This document shows positions 1 through 12,400 of a DNA stretch of 64,000 bases, piece by piece. Position 1 is the stretch's first letter. Every line of letters begins with the position of its first letter. The position numbers and the translations under genes were made by a program. The notes under the pieces are model-generated. The model saw nothing but the letters and a program-made list of their open reading frames with translations, had not been told where the DNA came from and searched no databases. The stretch covers positions 54,764,352-54,828,351 of the forward strand of contig NC_059503.1 of NCBI RefSeq assembly GCF_914767665.1. The letters run 5' to 3'. Source of the stretch: Harmonia axyridis. Taxonomy: Eukaryota; Arthropoda; Insecta; Coleoptera; Coccinellidae.

Positions 1-600
1 GAGTGCCAGACTGTTGGAGTTGTTTTTTATTATGATAAAACAGAATCACCGATTACAACTTCCAAAAATCAACAATGGCCAGAATCTTAGAAAATAGATT
101 TTATAGCGTTAATGAACTACTTCCTCTATTCACCTTTCATTGACAATTTTCTTGAGATTTTGTGTTACTTATTGTTGAACCTCTATTTATTGATGTACTT
201 TTTTGGTGTGATCTTCCAAATCCATTTTTTCAACGATTTTTTCAATAGATGCTTTGGACTCGATCCTTCAAATTATTCATTTCCTTCAATATTTTCATCC
301 AGTTATAAAAAGCTTAAATTTAACTCTGTAAGGCGTTCCTTAAACCGTAACAAAATCCTTTGACCTCAACTTAGAATTTCATTACTAAATTATCGGTTTT
401 TTTGGGCTGGACTGTGGAGATTCCTGAAAAAATAATAACTTGAGAAAAATATTTTTGATTTATTAATTATTATTATCCAATAAAATAAGCATTTTCATTT
501 CTTTTTTTTGTTATTGTTAATTTTCGGCGCCCCTATTGAAAAAGCAGTATTTACAACATGACGAACATGACCTTCATCATACTATGGTGAGGGAAAGGTA
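1..600. other. AT-rich sequence with no recognised feature
   Basis: No convincing gene, terminal repeat or RNA was seen. Only short chance frames occur on the plus strand. Confidence 0.5.
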
Positions 601-609
601 GGGGTACCG

Positions 610-1130
610 ATTATTAACGTATCAATCGATAATAAATAACTAGGATCCTACCACAGGAAAAGAACTTCCGAATGAGGGCGAAACTAATTAGGATTACAAA
701 CATGTGTTCCGCTGAAAACATTTGCCAGTAACTAGTCTGGAATGCAAAAGCGTATAAATTTTCCACATGTTGAATGTGGCTTCCAAATAATTCGAAAGCG
801 AAGGTAGTGTTGTTTTTCGACTTTGTGAAATACATAATCTTTTTATCCCTCTTTCAATAAGGGGATATTATTTATATTAGTTGGGCTGCCATGTGTTATT
901 TATTAATACAGGCAGCTTAGTGAAGACGGTTTGAAAATTTTTATTGAAGAAAAGGCTGAAATGTGAAAGGGCGGCCAGCAAACTGGGCCGAATTGCCGCC
1001 CCTCAAATAGAGGCGCTACCCCTACCCGGCTGTAGGATCGTGGCTTAGGATACTGCACAAGGGAAACGATTCGATCCACATGGAGATAAAAATGGTTTAG
1101 GCTATTGAAGGCCAAACTGTAACATCTGAG
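610..1130. repeat. Dispersed repeat, copy also at 51,650-52,060
   Basis: About 400 bp from roughly 690 to 1060 align in the same orientation with 51,655-52,055. Shared blocks include GCGAAGGTAGTGTTGTTTTT, TTTGTGAAATAC and GCCGAATTGCCGCCC. The left edge (617-660) also holds the ATCAATCGATAATAAAT motif found near 28,125 and 60,050. The class is unknown; it abuts RNase H LINE debris and may belong to the same element. Confidence 0.65.
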
Positions 1131-1139
1131 GTGCAGAAC

Positions 1140-2250
1140 CCTGCAGTTCTAACTTCAACTTCATCAGCTCCCTTAACAGCAGCCACATTGGATGAAAACC
1201 ATCTACTCGGCTGCACTTCTTCGGAAGAATATGTGAGGGCGTAGATTAAAGAGCAACCCAACTGAAACCTCCAACCGAAGAAAGCTGAGAGTAAGCGCTA
1301 TAAATTTTTGGTGAGACACTGACATACGCACGAAGAGGCGTATACACACATCGTCAAAAGTCTTTCTGATTTTGATTTATCTGTAGGGAATCTATTGATT
1401 CCCTCGAAAATATTCGAGTTAAAGTTAAATTTCGGACCAAAATACTAAAAACGGTGTAAAAACTTGGAATGATTAAAGCCACACCTCTAAGGGATCTGTA
1501 AAAAGGCTTTGCTAACGGTCGAATGGAAAACGGCCTGAATGCCCATAAAAATCGGCATTTCAGGACGAATAATTCAATTGAGGTCAGACCAGTCTACGAG
1601 AAACTACACTACAACATATGTGCAACACTTGCACCGACAACGAGAAGATTAAAGATTTTCACATCTGTTCCCGAGACCGACGAAAAAGTACCGCAACGAC
1701 CCAAGTGGCCAGCGACCCTTAAAATTGATAAGACAAAATATCATCTTCTTCACACATTTTTAGTGGGTTGGAAATAAATTGAATAAGTGTTTTTATCACG
1801 TTCTTTTATTTCCATTATTTGTCCTTGGCCGTGAACTACTAGTTAGTCACAGTATAAGGACCACAACCCACACATCGGTATGGAGGATTTTTTGTCCAGA
1901 TGATTTACGAAGTTTATTGCACTGAAACGGTCATCAATGACTGTTTCAAAGGGTGTTTCGAAATTGAAAATTTTTGGCGTCACATCCGATGATCTTGCCA
2001 AGAGTGGTGAGCCTAATTGATTCAATACCCCCATACCTCCAATACAGTTTCCCGGTCGGAGATTACCATTACGGGATATTCTTATTGTTTTCAGTAGGCT
2101 ACATTCCCTTCATGTAAGCGTAAGTAAGGCAGATCAAGTATAACATCCCAAGCGCGGCTGTGGGAGTTGTTTGCATAGCTCCCGTAACATCAATATAGGC
2201 CAGCCTTTACAATTTCTGTAGCCGGCTGCTTGTAACGTATTTGGTTTTTG
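1140..2250 (-). pseudogene. RNase H-type LINE fragment (R1/I-like), split by an LTR-like insertion
   Basis: The minus strand at 2034-1880 reads NQLGSPLLARSSDVTPKIFN and INFVNHLDKKSSI, matching the corresponding part of the LINE copy at 57,560-57,710. The match resumes near 1390 with sequence like ATCAAAATCAGAAA, so about 480 bp of foreign sequence separates the halves. Frames are broken. It lies downstream (3') of the channel coding end. Confidence 0.65.
1392..1878 (-). mobile_element. LTR-like repeat copy 1 (candidate solo LTR), inverted relative to copy 2
   Basis: In minus orientation the repeat begins TGTGGGTTGTGGTCC and ends CGAGGGAATC...CCCTACA. It aligns over nearly its whole length with 5327-5808 on the plus strand. 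TG...CA termini, ~480-bp size and clean interruption of a LINE suggest a solo LTR. Target duplication is not clear, so a non-LTR origin remains possible. Confidence 0.55.
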
Positions 2251-3020
2251 TCCACCATGCCAAAGACGCGTAGTTGGCAAGTTCTGACCATTCAGAACTT
2301 GGGCGCTGAGGCTAAGATTTCTCTTCTAATTAATGGAATCAGTGTTGTCTTTGGGGGATTTACAGTAAGTCCTTCTTTCTCGCACCACTGCAGGAATGCT
2401 GTATTCGGCCACTTATTGAACCCTCATGTGACCTTAACAAACACCACTATGTCGTTGGGGCTCACCTGAGTATTGAAACTACTTGCCGTAAGCCTCTCCA
2501 GCTAATCATACATGACTAAAATTTTTCGCGCAACTTGATGTAGGTATTTAAGATTATAAACTTTTTCAGAATCTTTGGTTTGATGATGGCGAATACGCCG
2601 AAATATCCAACCAGATGATTTAACATAGAAGGTTCCACCAACGGAAGTGTTTTATAGACATTTCCTTCGAATTCATACACGACTAAGCTCCTCACCTTCT
2701 AGGTTGGGAATAGTCTTTTTCTTGATTTTTCTGATACTGAAGTGTTAGAAAACCCAAACCAACGGGCTTTGGCTTAGATTTCTATCCGGAAAAAAGAACA
2801 GAATAACGTTAATGATTATTTAGCTGAATTTAAATACTCGAGGATACATTTTAAATTATAAATTATTGCAATATTGTAATAAATATGGCTTTGTGGGCTG
2901 CCCATTTTTCGGAAGATCAGAACCGTTTGGGATATAAAAACATTGAAAACGACTATTCTACGTTAAAGACACCATGTTCCACTATGGAGATGGCAGGGAT
3001 CACTGTGTTCTTAACTTATG
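2250..3020. other. 3' flank of channel gene, no confident feature
   Basis: AT-rich sequence following the exon 12 stop on the minus strand. It would include the channel 3' UTR, but I could not place a convincing polyadenylation signal. Confidence 0.4.
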
Positions 3021-3026
3021 ATTTCA

Positions 3027-3458
3027 TCAGTGATCACTGGAATTCCCTGAGAGAGGACGCTCCTTAGAAATTGGCCGAGAACACCTCGCCAAAACATAAC
3101 GTATATTGAATTTTCCCTTTTGAAGAGAAATTATGCTCACCAAATCTAATTCGTCTAAGGATTCTAGTTTGGCTATAGGGGCTGTGGGTTCATCCCTTAT
3201 GTCCTTCTCCTTGAACGTAGATATTTCAGTTAATGTAGCCTCGCTAGTTTTTTCAAAATCGAAGGCTTTATTGAAGGACGCGAATCTAAAAACAATGGTA
3301 TTGTCAGAAAAATTCACTTTCGCTTCATTCTGTACTGACCTGTGCAGGATTTGTGAAGACTGCTGATTCTTGCTGATCGGTTTTGGCTCACTGACGGATC
3401 TCTGGAACGTATATTTATTTCTACTAGTGTCTAAATGTACATTTTCGTATTCTGGAAT
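3027..3458 (-). CDS. sei: ERG channel exon 12: putative terminal coding exon
   Basis: An excellent acceptor (TTTATTTCTTTCAG ending 3459) is followed in phase 0 by IPEYENVHLDTSRNKYTFQR, SVSEPKPISKNQQ and an acidic tail LESLDELDL. The frame is open to a TGA at 3027. A possible donor (GTGAGC) right after LDELDL near 3145 could end the exon earlier. The splice fit with exon 11 is good; the exact stop is uncertain. No canonical AATAAA was noted just downstream. Confidence 0.65.
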   Translation of the reverse strand: MPEYENVHLDTSRNKYTFQRSVSEPKPISKNQQSSQILHRSVQNEAKVNFSDNTIVFRFASFNKAFDFEKTSEATLTEISTFKEKDIRDEPTAPIAKLESLDELDLVSIISLQKGKFNIRYVLARCSRPISKERPLSGNSSDH

Positions 3459-6400
3459 CTGAAAGAAATAAAAGAAACTGTCAATTTTTCTGAAAGTATT
3501 CTTTTAACAAGATAGCATATTTAAACGAGATGGAGCTCTTCATCGTTATTCTCGATAAATTAAAGATTAGCTCAATCAAATATTTTGAGGAATATAGATG
3601 AGTAGCAGAGGAACTAGATCACCAACAGTTGATTTATTCCTATGGAGATATTTGAAACCAAAGGTATATGAAACATTAGTGTTTGATATAACGGAACTAG
3701 GCAAGAGGAGAATAACTGAATAGTACATTGCCAGTGATGACCACCAGTTTAGGAGTAAAAACACACTGAAGCTTAAATAGACTGAGTTTCAGACGATCAA
3801 GAAGATAAGTTCTCATTTTACCACTATTATCATATTTGCGTCGATATGAGACAGTGGACGGAACATGAATTCATCATTTACCGCTCAACCAAAGAGAGGG
3901 TCAGCTGACTGGAGAGCAGCAGTTGGAAACTGTGCAGAGCAACCAAGATCTCAAACACCAGCGGACAAGATTATGACGTCTGTATTTTGGGACGTGCATG
4001 GTATTTTGTTAATTGACTATCTTTACACAGTCAACAGTGTATATTACACAACGTTATTGATCGCTTGAGTGCATAAATGAGGGAAAAACATCCTTAAATT
4101 AAAAAGAAGAAAGTTTTCTTTTACCAAGATGCTGTTTGTCAAAAATTAACACAAATCAACAAAAACCATGATCAAATTTCAACTACTGGATCACCTAGAT
4201 CATTCTCCGGATCTAGCTCCAGACTTTTTCAGACCTGGGGGTTTTTAGTGAGTATGCCCTTAAGGAGAACCTAACACTACCCAACAGGTGCCGACAGGAG
4301 TTTTACTCTTCTCGAGATTTGTTGAGTGTCCATAAGATGGATTTCCCTCCATTAAAAAAAAAAAGTTAGGTGAAGTTAGGTTAGGTTATTGAGGGAAGTC
4401 ATAAAATGTTTGGGCTTCCCTTTTACTTACATCTTGCCTAGCACCATTGTTCGTTTTACTTTCTACAGCCGACACGTTGTTCGTTCTTCCCTGCTGCTGC
4501 AATAACATCAATATACTTTTGACATCTGCCGCTAGAGTTCTCTCCAGACTAGAGACCCTCATTGCCAAATTGTCGATCTTACTAACTACGTTTTCGAATT
4601 GGGTCCTACTAACTAATATGTTATCGTATTGTGCTTCTAAGCTGGAATGTTGATAAGGATGTCCCAGAACTGAGCCCTGAGAGAGAACGCCACTGTCCAG
4701 CACTTGCTGCTGGTCCACCTGGGGGTGTGGATGGCTGGGCGTCAAGTGGATTTTGGTGGTGTCGTTTGGAGGGGATGGACTGTTGGTGTAGTAGCTGGTG
4801 CTACTCGATACTGGAACGGAATTCTGGACTGTTTGTTGGTTGGTTGGAGGCGCCTGCTCTTGGTAGGCACCTGTCGAAGACTGGCGTCGTATTGTGCGTA
4901 TTCTGTGAGACGACGGAGGAGTCGTTTGGGCTGAAAAAGGAGTTTACAGTATGACTTGAGAGGGATATACTTAGAATGATGATACTGACGAGACATGAAG
5001 GTTTCAGCCTTTGTTTAACATATTACACAAAATTCAAATTTCTAAATTTACCTAATTCAGCTAACAACTTCAATCGAAAAAGTTATAATTTGATTGATGC
5101 AGACTTTAGAGTGATTGTCAGTTTTTAGAATTATGATTACCTCTAAAATCAATGGGTAGTAAACTGATAACTTCAATATAACTGTAAGCCAAACGAGGTT
5201 GTATCTTGTCGCTTTTTATATCGAATTCTTTAGACTAACTTACTCCTGGGTTCCCTTAAAAAAACGAACACCAATAAGAGGTTTCATTTTGATATAAAAA
5301 TATTTTGAGATAAATTAATGCATTGTGGTGGGTTGTGGTCCTTATACTGTGACTGAAGTAGTTCACGGCAAGGATATTTTAGGGAAATAAAAGAACGGGA
5401 TAAAAACACTCATTCAATTTATTTCAACCCACTAAAAGAGTTTGAAGAAGATGATAATTTGTCTAATCGATTCTAAGGGTCGCTGGTCACTTGGGTCGTT
5501 GCAGGTACCTTTCGTCGGTCTCGGGAACAGATGTGAAAATCTTTATTTTTCTCGTTGTCGGTGCAATTGTTGCACATATGTTGAAGTTGTAGACTGGTAT
5601 GAACTCAATTGAATTATTCGCCATGAAATGCCGAGTTTTATGGACATTAAGGCCGTTAGCAAAGTCTTTCTACGGATCTCTTAGGGGTGTGGTTTTGATC
5701 ATTCCAAGTTTTTACACCGAGTTCTTCTGTTTTTAGCATTTTGGTTCGAAATTTAACTCAACTCGAATATTTTCGAGGGAATCGATATCTTCCCTACAGC
5801 ATGTTTATTTCATTGTAAAGGGAAAGGTATGACATTAACGATCATACCCTTTTTATGAAATTTTCCACTACCAATTCGTACATTTGCGGCTGTATGTTCT
5901 CGATAACTTGACGAATTCCATCTTTAAGAGGGAAAACCAACCCGTGACATTCTCGTAATGCGTGGTGTTGCAAGAACGATTGAATGATCAGTAGAAGTTA
6001 TGGATAATACGATAGTTCCAACTTTCTCCAAAAGGAAATTCTTTTCGAGTCTTTTTATAAATTTTCACAAAACTAGAGTTTTATCTCTTTTGTACGATTT
6101 TTCACGAATATTTTTAAATTACAAGTGCGTTGAAGGGATACCATATGTTGCGTCAAGTCAATTTCACGCAAACTTTACGGGCAGTTGAATATTCAGAAAG
6201 ACGCATTTAGGTCGAGAAACTAACCCCAGCAGGTACAGCGAGGGCTAAAAATAGAACAGGAATATCCTTGGCGCCACATTGGCGCTACATATGGTCAGCC
6301 TGAAGTCACATCTAAGGGCAAGGAACGAAGACGTGGACCAATCAGGGACTTGGATTGCGCTTTGGTATGCAAAATCCAAACGATGCTTAACATCCCCAGG

Positions 6401-9400
6401 AAATCGGGGTACAATAGACCAGGGGTAGGATTCTGTAACTTTCGTTATCATAGCAAACGAAAGCGATAACGTTACGAAGCGAAACTAAGCGAAGCGAATG
6501 CGGTATTCTGTAAGCGTCTTTTTCTTTATCGTTTCGTTATCTTTACGCTTTTAGTTTCGTTGTCGGAGCTTACCGACTTTAAACGAAGGAACATTGGCAA
6601 CGTTGCAAATAAGTAGATATTTAAGCTACTGTAGGATTCTGCAGGTTTTGACATATGAGGTACCTGACATAATCTCTAATAAGAGCAATGAGATAAGAGT
6701 CCCTTTTATGAACTCTAGCTGTAATGTCCTTTGAATAATCCACAGTATTTAACTTGAGTATTGTCAGAAATTATATTTTGATTTATGACTCTCATTGGAA
6801 GTTACTTAACAAAGGGTTTCATACCATTTTAAACTGTTTAGTTTATCATTAAGAATGAAATAGCTAATTGAATACAGCACCTGAATGCAAATATTGAGTA
6901 TTACAAAAAGTCTTATTTGAGCACTGGAAGAAATTCGAAATGGAACCTCGTTCAATGGATTATAATTTAAAACCTTCATTCTTATTCCAGTTACAAAACC
7001 TACCCATACTACAAAATAAGTTCGGGGAGTCAACTAATAGTGTGTATAGGTATAAAGAAATATTCATCATGTTTTCAATGATTCTGATCATCGACGAGGA
7101 AATCTCAAGAAGAGTTCGTCTAACTCTTACAAGGGAGGAGAATAGATTTCTTCGAGATAGAAGTGATCCATTTAACTTAACGGATGAGAGATTCATAGAC
7201 GTTTTCCGTTTGTCGAAACATTTAGTTCACGTTCTATTCGATGAATTGAAACCATTTATTGATAATTATCGAAGGAACACGAGAACGCCATTTGAACAGC
7301 GAATATTGATAACTCTGAGATTTTTTGCCAGTGGAAATTACCAACGCGGTATTGGACAAGAATATTTGCTAGCAGTAAGTCAACCCATGGTCAGTCGTTG
7401 TGTTAGTGAAGTGACTAAATTGATTAATCATGTATTCCAAGGAAGAATTAAATTCCCTAATGATTCTGAGAAGACCCAAAATAAAGGGAAATTTTTTGAA
7501 AAATGTGGAATACCAGGAATAACTGGAGCAATCGACATAAAAATCATGAAACAAATTTTAAGCACTCGAAGAAAATCTGACTGGAACCTCGTTCAACAGA
7601 GAAAAGCACTTGAAGATATTTCGAAATTAAAAAGGAACCTTATCTGTCGAATCAATTGGGTACTCCACTTTCACTCATAAAAGTTGTCCTACTCCATCGT
7701 TCTTCTTTTTCTTCTTCTTTTCTTGAAGATAACTTTCATAACGCAATTTTTCAATAATTAATAGAATGAATTTCAAACTTAATATTAAGAATTGTGATAT
7801 TGTGAAGCAAAAAATTCAAAATTATAACCTCGAAATCGAAATCATTCAAGTGTCATAATATGACGCTTAAGACTTGGTCACGTGGTAAAAGTAAACCAAT
7901 CAAAAACGTCGTCGGACTTTTCGTAATGACAACGAACCCTAAAATGTTTCGTTATCGTCATGAGGTCGTTCTTTGCTTCGGCAAACACGACTATTGCCGA
8001 ATCCCTTTACAGAATACCGAACCGAGCAAAACTGTCGTTTCGTCACGTTTTCGCTTCGCTTTGCCGTTACAGAATCCCACCACAGTACGCTCGTAGCTGT
8101 TACCTTGTAAACACATAGCTTGTACAGCCAAATTCAATATATTAGTTAAGATATCCGGTGTTTCATTATCCCAATTTAATAGAATTACAGTTGATCGATT
8201 CAACCAAAAACACCATATCATAAAATTCTTTTGCGAAAAAAGTGAAGTTACCGAAATAATTCTTTTTACAATCGCAAATTAAAATAATTGAAATACTACA
8301 ATGTAGATTATCGTTCAAGGAAATGTTCAAAAAAATTATGTGAAAACCCCATAAAAATAAGTGAAGAGCCAAAAGTGATTTGGTTTGGCGAACTATGATT
8401 GAAAAATTTTCATAATTTTTGTAGCAACTTTTAACAATTTCAATGCGTTGTTGGAGCGTGTATATTTCCATTTTTAGTAATGGCGTAGTTTTTACTTGTC
8501 AAATGTCAAAGAATGATAGCTTCAAAATTGACAGCTGCCTAGATAGCAGGCTATTCAAAATGAAACTTCTTATTGGAAACCCTGTATTAGGAGAAGATGG
8601 CTTTCATGCAATGTTTATTCAAGTAAATTATGATAATAGAAGGTGATTTGGATAAGAATCCAGAGTAAGACGTTGATGAAGTTCTGTTTTACGCTGGTCA
8701 TAGGAGAATAAACATAGCAGTCTTAGTTTTGTTGGATATTGATATAGAAAGTAGGTACCCATCTGGGAATTCAACAATCCACGATTCATCTGTACATCTA
8801 AATATAAATTTATCTACATTCTTTGACTTCTAAAACTTAGGTCTTCTGTATTTTTATTCATTGTTACTATTCTACTGTTATACGAGACTCTTTTACTGCC
8901 AGTGTTGCTCATATTATATTGTAAACGATCTGTTGAAATATAAAGTTTGAAATCCAGTAATATTTCCTTTTTTATAACTTTTTATAATTACATTCTATTG
9001 TTATCTACATTTAACAGAATTATTAAACTTTTACATAATATAATCCAATCCCGAGGTATTCAGAAATAGATTTTTTTTAAGTGAACTCAAGGGAATATTA
9101 GGATCCATCTGATGATTACCTATATAAATAGCATTCTATTTAATATTTAACATGGTTTATCAATACAAAGGCTGAAACCTACTAACGTCTTCTGAATTCT
9201 TCTTTTGACCTAATTTGATATGAAATGTTTTTATTTTGATCTGACTATCGTCAAATGTAAGTTTGTTAGAAGCAAAACTGCAGGATTTGGTATTATATTC
9301 GAGTTTTAGCTCAAGTTGTGGTCTTGTCGATAGCCTTGTAAGTAGATGATCTCAATGAAGTAACTCTTATGTTTTCTGCCACATCGTAATATTCTCTCCA

Positions 9401-12400
9401 TTGGTTCTATTTTTTTCAAGAGATGTCTTGTATTTATTCGAAAGAATTCCCTCAATTTCAATTTTTTTGACGGTTCGATGATAATGAGGATGGATCTGTT
9501 GAAAATTATTGTGAATGGTTGTTTATATTGAGTGAGTTCAATCAAATAACCTTCATAAGACTTATAGTGTTTTCTTGAATATTATAGTACCTATATAATG
9601 AAAGAAGTGTATCTAAATGAATCTTTAAAGTGCTTTTACTCGTGTATCATAAAATATTTCTTATTATACCTGCATCACTATTTCAATAACAATGAATTCT
9701 AAATTTTACAAATGCTATTCCAATTGTTTTTGATAAGCTAATTTGTTAGTACATTCGGGAATTCAGCAACCCTTGGAAGACTTGTTTCATTTTTTATCAA
9801 AATTTCCCACGCTTTATAGTACATAGAAGATTTATGATGCAGTTATGATAAAAATAACATTATTCGACACTAGACAAAACCTAATACTTCATGCAGACTA
9901 TGAAACCAGTGGAAATATTTCTCTTAACAATTCAATCAGTGATGCAACATGCTTTATGCAATTAATTCTTCAAGGACACTCTAAGTAATTAATTTACAAC
10001 ACCACAGTTCAAATTGTCGTGTTAGCTAAAGTATACATACAGTTATTAGACGACACAAGACTTATCCGCAGTTCAAAATTCTATATGGAACAATTTTGAA
10101 AAGCCATTTCTAAGCAATTGTAATTGTGTAGTTTCATTCTACAAACTACTTCAAGTTTTATTTACAGAAATATAGTGCGTTTTGTTCTGACTATATTTGT
10201 TTGTGGAAATGGTGAAATTTTCTGTTAAATATATTTTTTACTTACCGATTAAGGGTTGATGTTGGGTTTTGTGTATTCTCAAATCTGGTATACTTCGCTT
10301 AAGGTGATTTAGCATGCCTAAAGACATTCATAAAATGCAGGTTATTTTTTTCAATTGCAACATTTCTGTTTGTTTTTATTGGGTTTCAGTGAATAATCCA
10401 TTATTTTATGCACATGCATTAATGCGAGAATTATTAATCGAATTTTAATTTGAATAGTAATGAAATAACGAAAATTTTTATTAAGAATTCTTGCAGAAAT
10501 TTGGACGAAATATGATATTGTTCAGTTATTTACCGGATATAAGGAATGAAAAATATTGGTTAATCTTACAATCACTCAAAAAAATGTTTGATATTATCAA
10601 AGTTGAATAAGTTAAGAATATGCTATTCATTATAGACTGTGTCCGTAAACTATGGAACAAATTCATTTTTAGCTAAACAGGCCATTTTAAGAAATAATCA
10701 GAAATACGGCGATTTTTATTTTAATTTACCGTATTTCAAAATAATAATCTAATATGCAGGGTGAATTACTTTCGAGAAATGACGTCACCGTCATTTTTTT
10801 CAAATGGAACACCCCCATTTTGTCTAAATTTCCGATTACTCTAGCTGAGCTGATTCCAAAAATGTATCACAAGTTGATTCCAATTGGTACAGGGTGGACA
10901 AAAACACAATAGTTTTGTGTGTGCTCATAAAGTAACGCGTTACATTTTTTAATAGTTAAATTAACAATATTATCAAAAATACTTATTGTCTAGTGACAAT
11001 TGGATTGAATGTAACACCCTGTAGTTTGTTACATTTTTAGATTAATAAAAATGAGCTGTTTCCAAACACTTTTGGTACTTGTGGTCTAGCAGACAGAATA
11101 TGAAAGAAACTATTTCTTATCAATTTAAAAAAACATAGTCTTCTAGTTTTTTGTGAAATATAATGATTTGTTTAGTAAATTATTTGTGTTCAATGACAGT
11201 TTAGTACTACAATATTTTTGGTATTCGTGGATAATATAATAATAATATAATGTTTATTCACTATAAACATCAAAAAAAAATTACAGAGGTATTCATTTCG
11301 TAAAATATTAACCTGTGCGTAATTATAAATAAAAAGTTTTTCTAAAATATTTGAAGAAATATACATTATTTCCAATATTTAAATTAGAAGTGAATTCTTT
11401 CCATCCAGTCAATATTGCTTCGCGTTCTAGTTCATGTCACTTCCGGGTAAAAGTCCAATCGGGTGGGTTTCCAAGATCCATTCTAGGTGAACATATTTCA
11501 GGGGTGAAGGTCCAATCGGTAGGTAGGTGTCCATATTCGGGTTCATAAAATGTCGCAAAATGTAAGTCTTAATTTCATTTTTTTTTATTTATTTTTTAAT
11601 CTTCCTGATTGATTATTCTGCTTATACAATCTCTTCCTTTTTCCATTAACCATTGTTTAGCCTTTCTTCTGTAATATATATAATTTTTTATTTTTTTCAG
11701 ATTTTCAGGAATTTTTTGGTATATCCTTGGGGCTAGGTAAAAACAAGATCTTTGTCCTATCCTTTTTTTTGCTCTTGGTGTTTGGTAGCTATATTCTTTT
11801 TTTCTTGTAGAATACAAATGCTCTGTTTTATTCAATCTGATATTTCCTTTAAAGATGTTCAGGAGTATTTGGAGTGCATATGTCTGTCTAATATCGGGAA
11901 TCCCTGCTAATTGGAATAATTGATCACTTGGGAATTTCAGGCTTTTTCCATAAATTATCTTCAATATCCATTTCTGTATAGTATTCAGATGTTTCAAGTG
12001 CGTGTCATAGACTCCTCCCCATCCTATAATTCCGTAGTTGATCTGGGATTGTATTAATGCATTGAATAACATCATTAGATGTTTAGTGTCATTCAAATAT
12101 TTTTTCATAAGTTTGAACTTATATAGAAGTCCTCTCAGTTTTCTTACTGTATTTATTATATGTTTATCCCATTTTAGATTAGCATCAATCATTATTCCAA
12201 GATATTTTATTGATGTTGTTTCTGGTATCCTTACAATTTCATTAATCTCAAGATCTCCCATTGATGGCAGATCTGAATCATAAGAGGAAAAAGCCATGTA
12301 TTTGGTTTTCTTTAAATTTAGTGTGAGTTTATTTGCTTGAAACCATTTTCCCAAAACATCAAAATCCTCTTCTACTTTATTTTTCAACTCATGCCACGTG

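Noticed and set aside
4447..4954. Three overlapping plus-strand frames (68-107 codons)
   Set aside because: They are antisense to channel exon 11, which has the coiled coil and matching splice sites.
7369..7554. Open frame antisense to the Harbinger transposase
   Set aside because: It is a shadow of the plus-strand transposase and has no family similarity.
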